The translations under genes and the position numbers were made by a program. A stretch of DNA of 5,541 bases. Source: an uncultured Opitutia bacterium (GTDB lineage Bacteria > Verrucomicrobiota > Verrucomicrobiia > Opitutales > UBA953). Position 1 is the first letter of the stretch; each line of letters starts with the position of its first letter. Of the stretch, positions 1 to 5,541 are shown piece by piece. The stretch lies in the NCBI GenBank assembly GCA_937875975.1, contig CALEEU010000239.1:1-5541 (forward strand). Reading direction: 5' to 3'. Under the pieces are notes generated by a model, which ran no database searches, had not been told where the DNA came from, and saw nothing but the letters and a program-made list of their open reading frames with translations.

Positions 1-2
1 GG

Positions 3-641
3 ACGCCGCGCTTCATCGAGTTCTTCCGCCAGGCGACCCCGATCGACGTCATCGAAGCCAGTCGCATCGGTTCGCGTCCGTCTCGCCGTACCGGGGCCGC
101 TTCGCTCGAAGACTTGCGCGCGATTCCGTGGGTGTTCGCCTGGAGTCAGGCGCGCTTCTACCTTTCCGGCTGGTATGGCGTCGGTTCTGCGCTGGCCCGT
201 CTCAAGGAAGAAGACCCTAAGGGCTTCGAGGTCATCCGAAAGAATTACGACGGTTGGCCGCCTCTGCGCTACATGCTCAAGAACGCCTCCACGAGCGTCT
301 TGGCCTCGAATCGTAGCATGATGAAGCTCTACGGCGCGCTCGTCACCGACAAGAAGCTCCGCGGCCTCTTCCTGAACCGCATCCTCGCCGAGCATAACCT
401 GAGCCGCAAGATGCTCGACGAGCTTTCTGGCTCGAAGCTCAGCGAAGGACGTCCGCGTCTCCGTAAGGTCATCGCCCTGCGTGAATCCGCGATCGACCTC
501 CTGCATGAGCAGCAGGTCGCGCTGCTCAAGGATTGGCGCAAGAAGGTCGCCGATGGCGACCGCAAGGAGGCCGAAGCGCTCCTGCCGCAGATGCTCCTCT
601 CGTTGAACGCCATCGCCGCCGGCCTGCAGGCTACGGGTTGA
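3..641 (+). CDS. ppc: Phosphoenolpyruvate carboxylase, C-terminal part (5' end outside window)
   Basis: The enzyme adds bicarbonate to phosphoenolpyruvate to give oxaloacetate and phosphate, the main anaplerotic reaction feeding the TCA cycle; it is cytosolic and normally a tetramer. The open frame enters from the left edge (first whole codon at base 3) and gives 212 residues before TGA. Near its start are the family motifs TPIDVIE and GSRPSRR (the arginine-rich active-site segment), then LRAIPWVFAWSQ and GWYGVGSAL. The extreme C-terminus reads AIAAGLQATG, matching the usual IAAGxxNTG ending, so the natural stop is present. About three quarters of a typical ~900-residue enzyme lies outside the window. 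Oddities: in an ungapped alignment to remembered E. coli Ppc, the aspartate-inhibitor lysine (Lys773) is Ala (codon 303-305) and the C-terminal asparagine (Asn881) is Ala (codon 630-632), while Arg832 is retained (480-482). The gene converges on the minus-strand membrane-protein gene and is followed by a hairpin terminator. Identification is very secure; altered regulation is inference. Confidence 0.96.
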   Translation, partial: TPRFIEFFRQATPIDVIEASRIGSRPSRRTGAASLEDLRAIPWVFAWSQARFYLSGWYGVGSALARLKEEDPKGFEVIRKNYDGWPPLRYMLKNASTSVLASNRSMMKLYGALVTDKKLRGLFLNRILAEHNLSRKMLDELSGSKLSEGRPRLRKVIALRESAIDLLHEQQVALLKDWRKKVADGDRKEAEALLPQMLLSLNAIAAGLQATG

Positions 642-661
642 TTCGGCAATCGGTCAAAACC

Positions 662-693
662 GAAGGCCGGCTTCCGCGAGGAGGCCGGCCTTC
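662..693. terminator. Hairpin terminator between convergent genes, probably bidirectional
   Basis: Bases 662-675 pair with 680-693 to form a 14-bp stem (one G-T wobble, at 672/683) closed by a GCGA tetraloop of the GNRA type. On the plus strand it starts 20 bases after the ppc stop and is followed by the T-rich run TTGTTG. On the minus strand it lies 24 bases after the stop of the membrane-protein gene and is followed by GGTTTTG. The position between two converging genes and the T-richness on both sides suggest use in both directions. The plus-strand tail is the better one, although G interrupts it. Confidence 0.85.
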
Positions 694-717
694 TTGTTGC
701 CCAGGGGCTTTAGAGCG

Positions 718-1188
718 TCAGATATGCTTCCAGAAATCCATCAGGAAGCGGGTGGCCAGTTGAGCGAGGAAGACGATGTTCCAGAAGATCAACTGGAGGC
801 CAAGCGAAGGCCCGAAGTCCATGCTCAGGATCTGGGCCGAGGCGCTGGTCACTAATAGGACGACCGTGGCGGTGCAGAGGGAGATGACCAGGATCTCGAT
901 GGATTTAGGGATGAAGCCGGAGAGGCTCGTGTCGGCCATGCAGACGGCCGCGAAAGTCAGGGCGACGGAGACGAGCCCCGTGAGGCCGATGCCGAAGATC
1001 GTGCCGTCCTTGCCGAAAAAGTGTGCGGCAGCGAGTCGGCCGAGAAGCGGGATGTACATGACGACCATCGCGAGGGCCACCCAGAAGCCCATTGAGCCAT
1101 AATCCTGGCCGAGGACCTTCTCGGCGTAATTCTCCACCGCATTCTTGATGATGGCTTCTTTAATCGGATTGGTGAAGGCGATGAGCAC
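718..1188 (-). CDS. Uncharacterised four-helix integral membrane protein
   Basis: I do not recognise the family. The 156-residue product has an amphipathic N-terminal stretch of about 30 residues (with KEAIIKNAVENYAEKV) and then four strongly hydrophobic segments at roughly 33-56, 64-86, 97-119 and 128-150, ending in the short tail DFWKHI. There is no signal peptide, Cys pair or obvious catalytic motif; charged residues are sparse within the helices, so a small inner-membrane protein is likely. The start is a GTG at 1186-1188: an in-frame TAG lies four codons upstream, and AGG at 1197-1199 sits 8 bases before the GTG as a weak ribosome-binding site. A later GTG (codon 18) would drop only soluble residues and cannot be excluded. 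The gene follows the phosphatase gene by 50 bases on the same strand, so co-transcription is plausible, and it ends at the shared terminator opposite ppc. The helix pattern and neat fit between neighbours support a real gene; the function is unknown. Confidence 0.8.
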   Translation of the reverse strand: MLIAFTNPIKEAIIKNAVENYAEKVLGQDYGSMGFWVALAMVVMYIPLLGRLAAAHFFGKDGTIFGIGLTGLVSVALTFAAVCMADTSLSGFIPKSIEILVISLCTATVVLLVTSASAQILSMDFGPSLGLQLIFWNIVFLAQLATRFLMDFWKHI

Positions 1189-1238
1189 CTCGAAAACCTA
1201 GCCATAGCAGGCCTCTTGTCCACGCCTAAGGCGCGGGC

Positions 1239-1994
1239 TCAGCGCGTCCACTCCTCGCGGCCCGAAGCCCAGAGGTCGTAGTTCAGCGGGCGCTTGCCCG
1301 TCGGGACGAGTCGGAAATACCCGCCCGAGGCCTTGATGATCGCGAGACCGGCGGCGACATCCCAGAGGTTCGTTCCCGACTCGTAATACGTATCGGCGAC
1401 ACCTTCGCCCACGTAGGCGAGGGCGAGGGCCGCGGAGCCGATCATGCGAATCTTTTTATAGCGGCCGACCTGTTGGACAAAAAGCTGCATCGCGGGACCG
1501 GACTTATCGGCCGCGGCGGGAAAGCCGGTCATGATGCAGGCGTCCTTGATATTGGCGACCCAGCCGGGTGTGATGCGGACGCCATTGAGGAAGCTGCCTT
1601 CGCCGACGACGCCGAGATAGGTCTTCTTGCCCGTGAAGTCGTGGATGACGCCGAGGACCGGCTCCTTGCCGCGCATCAGTCCTAGCGAGACGCAGGTCGA
1701 GGGCTGGCGGCGGAGGTAGTTGTAGGTGCCGTCGAGCGGGTCGACGACCCAATAGAGGCTATCACCGTCGTAGAGGGAAGCATCGCCCCCGAGTTCTTCG
1801 CCGATCACCGGAATGCCCGTGGCCTTAAGCATATCGCGCACCAGGTGCTCCGAATCGACGTCGGCCTGCATCTTCACGTCATCGTCGGTCGAGGCGTTCA
1901 CCTTCATCTGGGCGCCCTTGGCGAGTAGGTCGCCCGCGGCGATAGCAGTGGCCAACGCGACGGTTTTGAGGGCTTCAAGGGAGGGCGTGCTCAC
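1239..1994 (-). CDS. Inositol monophosphatase family protein (SuhB-like)
   Basis: A magnesium-dependent, lithium-sensitive-type sugar phosphatase, predicted cytosolic, 251 residues, the normal family length. All metal-site motifs are visible (numbering from the GTG): Asp45 in ADVDSE, GEE with Glu67, the signature WVVDPLDGTYNY (Asp85, Leu87, Asp88, Thr90), and WDVAAG with Asp212, followed by the glycine-rich KASGG. The segment YYESGTNLWD closely resembles the human IMPA1 stretch YYEMGIHCWD, in which Glu213 contacts inositol; Glu205 takes that place here, and GSAAL (186-190) precedes it. This favours an inositol-1-phosphatase-like activity over CysQ (3'-phosphoadenosine 5'-phosphate) or HisN (histidinol phosphate), but related enzymes overlap in substrate, so no symbol is given. 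Start choice: GTG at 1992-1994 keeps the conserved N-terminal helix (LEALKTVALATAIAAG). The frame stays open to a TTG at 2049-2051, but that abuts the gltD terminator and adds a Pro-rich stretch unlike the family. No clear Shine-Dalgarno sequence precedes the GTG. Confidence 0.92.
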   Translation of the reverse strand: MSTPSLEALKTVALATAIAAGDLLAKGAQMKVNASTDDDVKMQADVDSEHLVRDMLKATGIPVIGEELGGDASLYDGDSLYWVVDPLDGTYNYLRRQPSTCVSLGLMRGKEPVLGVIHDFTGKKTYLGVVGEGSFLNGVRITPGWVANIKDACIMTGFPAAADKSGPAMQLFVQQVGRYKKIRMIGSAALALAYVGEGVADTYYESGTNLWDVAAGLAIIKASGGYFRLVPTGKRPLNYDLWASGREEWTR

Positions 1995-2051
1995 GAGGGC
2001 AGAGTGGGGCGGGCTTGTCGGCTCGGCAAACCTTAGATGCCTCGCCAACAA

Positions 2052-2078
2052 GAAGCCCGACTCATTGAGTCGGGCTTC
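2052..2078 (-). terminator. Rho-independent-type terminator of gltBD
   Basis: A perfect 12-bp inverted repeat (2052-2063 with 2067-2078; arm GAAGCCCGACTC) with a 3-base loop lies 20 bases beyond the gltD stop. On the minus strand the stem is followed by TTGTTGG, a T-rich but G-interrupted tail. It lies between gltD and the downstream phosphatase gene and so probably separates the two transcription units. The plus-strand side is not T-rich (GGTGGA), so it looks one-directional. Confidence 0.82.
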
Positions 2079-2098
2079 GGTGGACGATGGGGTGAGGC

Positions 2099-3583
2099 TT
2101 ACGGAAGCTCCGTCTTGCCCATCAGGAACTTATCGCACTCGCGGGCGACGCCACGGCCTTCGTTGAAGGCCCAGACGACGAGGGACTGACCGCGACGGCA
2201 ATCGCCCGCGGCGAAGACGCCGGGGAGGTTGGTCACGTACTTCTCGTGCTCGGCCTTGACGTTGGAGCGGGCGTCGCGTTCGACGCCGAAGGCTTCGAGG
2301 AGAGGCTGTTCCGGGCCCATGAAGCCCATGGCGAGGAGGACGAGCTGAGCCGGGCGGACCTTCTCGGTGCCGGCGATCGGCTGAGGGCCGAAGACGCCCT
2401 TATCGTTCTTCTTCCATTCCACTTCGACGGTATGGACTTCCTTGAGGTTGCCCTGTTCGTCGGCGACGAACTTCGTGGCGGTGGTGAGGTACACGCGGGG
2501 GTCGGAGCCGAACTTGGCAGCGGCTTCTTCCTGGCCGTAGTCTACCTTATAGGTCTTCGGCCATTCCGGCCAGGGGTTGTCCTTGGCGCGGGTGAGCGGG
2601 GACTTCGCCATGATCTCGAGCTGGACGACGGACTTGCAGCCGTGGCGGAGCGAGGTGCCCACGCAGTCGGTGCCGGTATCGCCGCCGCCGATGATGACGA
2701 CGTCCTTACCCTTGGCGGTGAAGGACGCGTCAGGGGACTTGCCGTCTAGGAGGTTCTTCGTGTTGGCGGCGAGGAACTCCATCGCGAGGTGCACGCCCTT
2801 GGCGTCGCGGCCGGGAAGGGGGAGGTCGCGGCCCTTGGTGGCGCCGACGGTGAGGATGACCGCGTCGAAGTCCTTGCGGAGCTGCTCAGACGAGATGTCG
2901 ACGCCGACGTTGACGCCGCACTTGAACGTGACGCCTTCGGCTTCGAGGAGCGAGATGCGGCGAAGCACGACTTCGTTCTTATCGAGCTTCATGTTCGGGA
3001 TGCCGTACATCAGCAGGCCGCCCGGACGGTCGGAACGTTCGAAGACGGTGACGTTGTGGCCGGCGTAGTTGAGCTGCGCGGCGGCGGAGAGGCCGGCGGG
3101 GCCGGAGCCGACGACGGCGACCTTCTTGCCGGTGCGCTTGGTCGGCGCGCGGGGGATGATCCAGCCATTGTCCCAGCCCTTGTCGACGATCGAGACCTCG
3201 ATGTTCTTGATCGTGACGGCCGGCTTGTTCATGCCGAGCACGCACGAGCCTTCGCACGGGGCGGGGCAGACGCGGCCGGTGAACTCCGGGAAGTTGTTGG
3301 TCTTGTGGAGGCGTTCGAGCGCCTCATGCCAGAGGCCCTTGTAGACGAGGTCGTTCCACTCGGGGATCAGGTTGTTGATCGGGCAGCCGCTGGCCATCCC
3401 GCCGATGAGCTTGCCCGTGTGGCAGAACGGTACGCCGCAATCCATGCAGCGAGCGCCCTGCTTCTGGAGCTTCTCGTCGGAGTGGTGGTGGTGAATCTCT
3501 TTCCAATCGCCGATGCGGGTGAGGGCATCGCGATCAGGCGGGAGTTCGCGCTGGAATTCGACAAATCCGGTAGGTTTTCCCAT
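2099..3583 (-). CDS. gltD: Glutamate synthase (NADPH) small subunit, GltD
   Basis: The beta subunit of glutamate synthase takes electrons from NADPH through FAD and passes them over iron-sulfur clusters to the large subunit, which makes glutamate from glutamine and 2-oxoglutarate. The 494-residue product has the usual length and order. An N-terminal cysteine-rich domain carries Cys46, Cys49 and Cys54 (RCMDCGVPFC), Cys67, and Cys106, Cys110 and Cys114 (VCPAPCEGSC), the ligand set for two [4Fe-4S] clusters. An FAD-binding GSGPAG lies at 159-164, an NADPH-binding GGGDTGTD at 299-306, and the closing FAD motif GVFAAGDCRRG at 455-465. Everything appears intact. A run of four histidines (31-34) sits about a dozen residues before the first cluster cysteine. 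The ATG start gives the expected GltD N-terminus; no purine-rich ribosome-binding site precedes it. It lies 35 bases after gltB on the same strand, so the two form an operon, ended by the hairpin at 2052-2078. Confidence 0.97.
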   Translation of the reverse strand: MGKPTGFVEFQRELPPDRDALTRIGDWKEIHHHHSDEKLQKQGARCMDCGVPFCHTGKLIGGMASGCPINNLIPEWNDLVYKGLWHEALERLHKTNNFPEFTGRVCPAPCEGSCVLGMNKPAVTIKNIEVSIVDKGWDNGWIIPRAPTKRTGKKVAVVGSGPAGLSAAAQLNYAGHNVTVFERSDRPGGLLMYGIPNMKLDKNEVVLRRISLLEAEGVTFKCGVNVGVDISSEQLRKDFDAVILTVGATKGRDLPLPGRDAKGVHLAMEFLAANTKNLLDGKSPDASFTAKGKDVVIIGGGDTGTDCVGTSLRHGCKSVVQLEIMAKSPLTRAKDNPWPEWPKTYKVDYGQEEAAAKFGSDPRVYLTTATKFVADEQGNLKEVHTVEVEWKKNDKGVFGPQPIAGTEKVRPAQLVLLAMGFMGPEQPLLEAFGVERDARSNVKAEHEKYVTNLPGVFAAGDCRRGQSLVVWAFNEGRGVARECDKFLMGKTELP

Positions 3584-3618
3584 GGTGCAGAAGGTGCTTG
3601 GTGTGAACGTGAGGGTGA
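3584..3618 (-). other. gltB-gltD intergenic spacer without Shine-Dalgarno sequence
   Basis: The 35 bases between the gltB stop and the gltD ATG, read on the minus strand, are rich in C and A and very poor in G (three G). They contain CACC four times, the last immediately before the ATG (CACCATG). No AGGAG-like element is present in the window where one would be expected, and I see no stable hairpin. gltD is therefore probably translated by coupling to gltB or by starting at an unstructured, SD-free site. The lack of the element is seen; the mechanism is inferred. Confidence 0.55.
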
Positions 3619-5541
3619 TCAGCCGCCGCCGACTCGGGCGAGGTCGCGCGAGTTGATCTCGAAGGCTTCGTTGAGGGCAGCGTCGCCGCTGAGTCCCTTG
3701 GCCTGCGCCGTGGCGATGGCCTGGAGGACGCGTTTGTAGTCCTTGGGCATCACCTTGACGAAGTGGGTTTGGGAGACGTCCCAGTTGGCGAGGAGCTTCT
3801 TCGCTTTATGGCTACCCGTGAGCTCGGCATGGCGTTCGATGAGGCCGCGGAGTTCCACGGCATCGTTAGCGTCAGGCTTTTCAAGGCCGACCATCTGCTT
3901 GTTGCAGCGGACTGCAAAGTCACCCTTTTCGTCGAGGACGTAAGCCACGCCACCGCTCATGCCGGCCGCGAAGTTACGGCCCGTGAGGCCGAGGACGACG
4001 ACGCGTCCACCGGTCATGTATTCGCAGCCGTGGTCACCCACGCCTTCGACGACGGTGGTCGCACCCGAGTTGCGGACGCAGAAACGTTCGCCGGCCATAC
4101 CGCGGAAGAAAGCCTCGCCGGACGTCGCGCCGTAGAGGGCGACGTTGCCGAGGATGATGTTATCTTCCGCCGGGAAGGTGGCCTTGGCGTCAGGGTAGAC
4201 GATGACGCGACCGCCGCTGAGGCCCTTGCCGACGTAGTCATTGGCATCGCCTTCGAGCTCGATCGTCACGCCCGTGGGGACGAAGGCGCCGAGGGACTGG
4301 CCCGCGCTGCCCTTGAACTTCAGGTGGATGGTGCCATCCGGCAGGCCGTCGATGTGCTTCTTGGTGATCTCGTTGCCGAGGATCGTGCCGACGACGCGAT
4401 GAGTGTTCTTGATCTCGCCTTCGTAGCGGACCTTCTGGCCCTTATCGATGGCGGGCTGACACGCAGCGAGGAGGACGGAGAGGTCGAGACCCTTCTCGAG
4501 ACCGTGGTCCTGCTTCTCGGTGCAGAAGCGACCCACTTCGGGTCCGACCTTCGGCGAGTAGAGGAGCTTGGAGAGGTCGATGCCCTTGGCCTTCCAGTGG
4601 TCGACGGCGTGACGCGCTTCGAGGGCGTCGGTACGACCGACCATCTCGTTGAGCGTGCGGAAGCCGAGCTGAGCCATGATCTCGCGGACTTCCTGGGCGA
4701 TGAAGCGCATGAAGTTCACGGTGTCTTCTGGACGGCCGGTGAAGTTCTTGCGGAGCTCAGGGTCCTGGGTGGCGACGCCGACCGGGCAGGTGTTGAGGTG
4801 ACAGACGCGCATCATGATGCAACCGAGGGTCACCAGCGGAGCCGTGGCGAAGCCGAACTCTTCGGCGCCGAGAAGGGCGGCGATGACGACGTCGCGGCCG
4901 GTCTTCAGCTGGCCGTCGGTCTCGACGACGATGCGGGAGCGGAGGTTGTTGAGGACGAGGGTCTGGTGCGTTTCGGCGAGGCCGAGTTCCCATGGCAGGC
5001 CAGCGTGTTTGATGGAGGTCTGGGGCGAAGCGCCCGTACCGCCGTCGAAGCCCGAGATCAGGACGACGTCTGCATGCGCCTTGGCGACACCGGTAGCGAT
5101 GGTGCCCACGCCGACTTCCGAGACGAGCTTCACGCACACCCGCGCGGCGCGGTTGGCGTTCTTCAAGTCATGGATGAGTTCCGAAAGGTCCTCGATCGAG
5201 TAGATGTCGTGGTGCGGGGGAGGGGAGATGAGGCCGACGCCAGGGGTCGAGTGACGCACCTTGGCGATGGGCGGGTAGACCTTGCCGCCGGGGAGCTGGC
5301 CGCCTTCGCCGGGCTTCGCGCCCTGGGCCATCTTGATCTGGATTTCCTTGGCGTTGGTCAGGTAGCGGCTCGTGACACCGAAGCGGCCGGAAGCGACCTG
5401 CTTGATCGCGGAGTTCTTCGAGTCGCCCTGTTCGTTGGTCCAGGTGAAGCGCGCGGGGTCTTCGCCGCCTTCGCCGGTGTTGGACTTGCCGCCGATGCGG
5501 TTCATCGCGACGGCGAGGGTTTCGTGGGCCTCGGTCGAGAT
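3619..5541 (-). CDS. gltB: Glutamate synthase large subunit, C-terminal ~640 residues (5' end outside window)
   Basis: The alpha subunit of glutamate synthase hydrolyses glutamine in its N-terminal domain, channels the ammonia, and builds glutamate from 2-oxoglutarate at an FMN site. The open frame runs off the right edge without a start; 12 codons before the Met at 5503-5505 still read as GltB (ISTEAHETLAVA), so that Met is internal. Visible in the 640-residue fragment are the FMN/2-oxoglutarate barrel motifs AQGAKPGEGGQLPG (~72-85), SPPPHHDIYSIEDL (~107-120), SGFDGGTGASP (~163-173) and LKTGRDV (~212-218). The [3Fe-4S] ligands are Cys241, Cys247 and Cys252 in GCIMMRVCHLNTCPVG. The C-terminal beta-helix domain (~365-550) has the repeated glycine pattern GGRVIV, EGVGDHGCEYMTGGRVVVLG and GMSGGVAYVLD. 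The missing part should hold the glutaminase domain with its N-terminal cysteine nucleophile, as the family is about 1500 residues long. gltD follows 35 bases downstream in the same operon. Confidence 0.97.
   Translation of the reverse strand: MSTEAHETLAVAMNRIGGKSNTGEGGEDPARFTWTNEQGDSKNSAIKQVASGRFGVTSRYLTNAKEIQIKMAQGAKPGEGGQLPGGKVYPPIAKVRHSTPGVGLISPPPHHDIYSIEDLSELIHDLKNANRAARVCVKLVSEVGVGTIATGVAKAHADVVLISGFDGGTGASPQTSIKHAGLPWELGLAETHQTLVLNNLRSRIVVETDGQLKTGRDVVIAALLGAEEFGFATAPLVTLGCIMMRVCHLNTCPVGVATQDPELRKNFTGRPEDTVNFMRFIAQEVREIMAQLGFRTLNEMVGRTDALEARHAVDHWKAKGIDLSKLLYSPKVGPEVGRFCTEKQDHGLEKGLDLSVLLAACQPAIDKGQKVRYEGEIKNTHRVVGTILGNEITKKHIDGLPDGTIHLKFKGSAGQSLGAFVPTGVTIELEGDANDYVGKGLSGGRVIVYPDAKATFPAEDNIILGNVALYGATSGEAFFRGMAGERFCVRNSGATTVVEGVGDHGCEYMTGGRVVVLGLTGRNFAAGMSGGVAYVLDEKGDFAVRCNKQMVGLEKPDANDAVELRGLIERHAELTGSHKAKKLLANWDVSQTHFVKVMPKDYKRVLQAIATAQAKGLSGDAALNEAFEINSRDLARVGGG

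Noticed and set aside
957..1223. Minus-strand frame with ATG at 1204 in an alternative frame, considered as a frameshifted N-terminus of the membrane protein
   Set aside because: The translation is Ser/Arg/Pro-rich without structure, and the correct frame has its own GTG start after an in-frame TAG, so no frameshift is needed.
1189..1238. Possible promoter (TGGACA, 16-base spacer, TAGGTT) and small CGCC/GGCG hairpin between the phosphatase and membrane-protein genes
   Set aside because: The -10 matches only three of six consensus bases and the hairpin has a 4-bp stem with no T-tract; both are expected by chance at this base composition.
1995..2051. N-terminal extension of the phosphatase to the TTG at 2051
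   Set aside because: The TTG is directly next to the gltD terminator stem and the extra 19 residues are Pro-rich and unlike the family; the GTG at 1994 gives the normal length.
2246..2749. Plus-strand open frame of 167 codons opposite gltD
   Set aside because: It is a shadow of gltD: biased composition, no recognisable domain, and complete overlap with conserved coding sequence.
2789..3739. Long plus-strand open frame (316 codons) opposite gltD and the end of gltB
   Set aside because: Its translation is a low-complexity Ala/Asp/Glu/Val/Gly-rich string typical of the antisense of a GC-rich gene, while the minus strand encodes a fully conserved GltD with all motifs.
3619..5505. Met at 5503-5505 as the gltB start
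   Set aside because: The frame continues upstream to the window edge with conserved GltB sequence and the family is about 1500 residues long, so this Met is internal.

Overview
This is an ordinary housekeeping stretch of a GC-rich bacterial chromosome (roughly 60% GC by eye, coding density near 95%). The gene set and protein style resemble Verrucomicrobiota of the Opitutae type. That placement is an impression from sequence style, not something the window proves. I see no mobile element, CRISPR array, tRNA, rRNA or defence module, and no support for an undescribed multi-gene system.

Layout, left to right. On the plus strand, bases 1-641 hold the last 212 residues of phosphoenolpyruvate carboxylase (ppc). 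A strong 14-bp hairpin at 662-693 follows it. Everything else is on the minus strand and runs towards that hairpin. Read in the direction of transcription, it is: the C-terminal ~640 residues of the glutamate synthase large subunit (gltB, running off the right edge); the complete small subunit (gltD) 35 bases later; a 12-bp terminator hairpin (2052-2078); an inositol-monophosphatase-family phosphatase (1994-1239); and an unrecognised four-helix membrane protein (1188-718) that converges on ppc. The 662-693 hairpin probably ends transcription from both sides.

Functionally, GltB and GltD form NADPH-dependent glutamate synthase (GOGAT), which turns glutamine plus 2-oxoglutarate into two glutamates. 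PEP carboxylase refills oxaloacetate, the precursor of 2-oxoglutarate and aspartate. Their closeness fits a carbon/nitrogen link, but they are on opposite strands and share no visible control. The phosphatase and the membrane protein may be co-transcribed (50-base gap), with no evident link to nitrogen metabolism.

The observation most worth checking is in PEP carboxylase. Two of the residues that bind the feedback inhibitor aspartate in the E. coli enzyme (Lys773 and Asn881) are both alanine here, while Arg832 is kept. This suggests an enzyme with weak or no aspartate inhibition. Secondary points are the unknown four-helix protein, the gltD start without a Shine-Dalgarno sequence, and two terminators that share the same 10-base tail.
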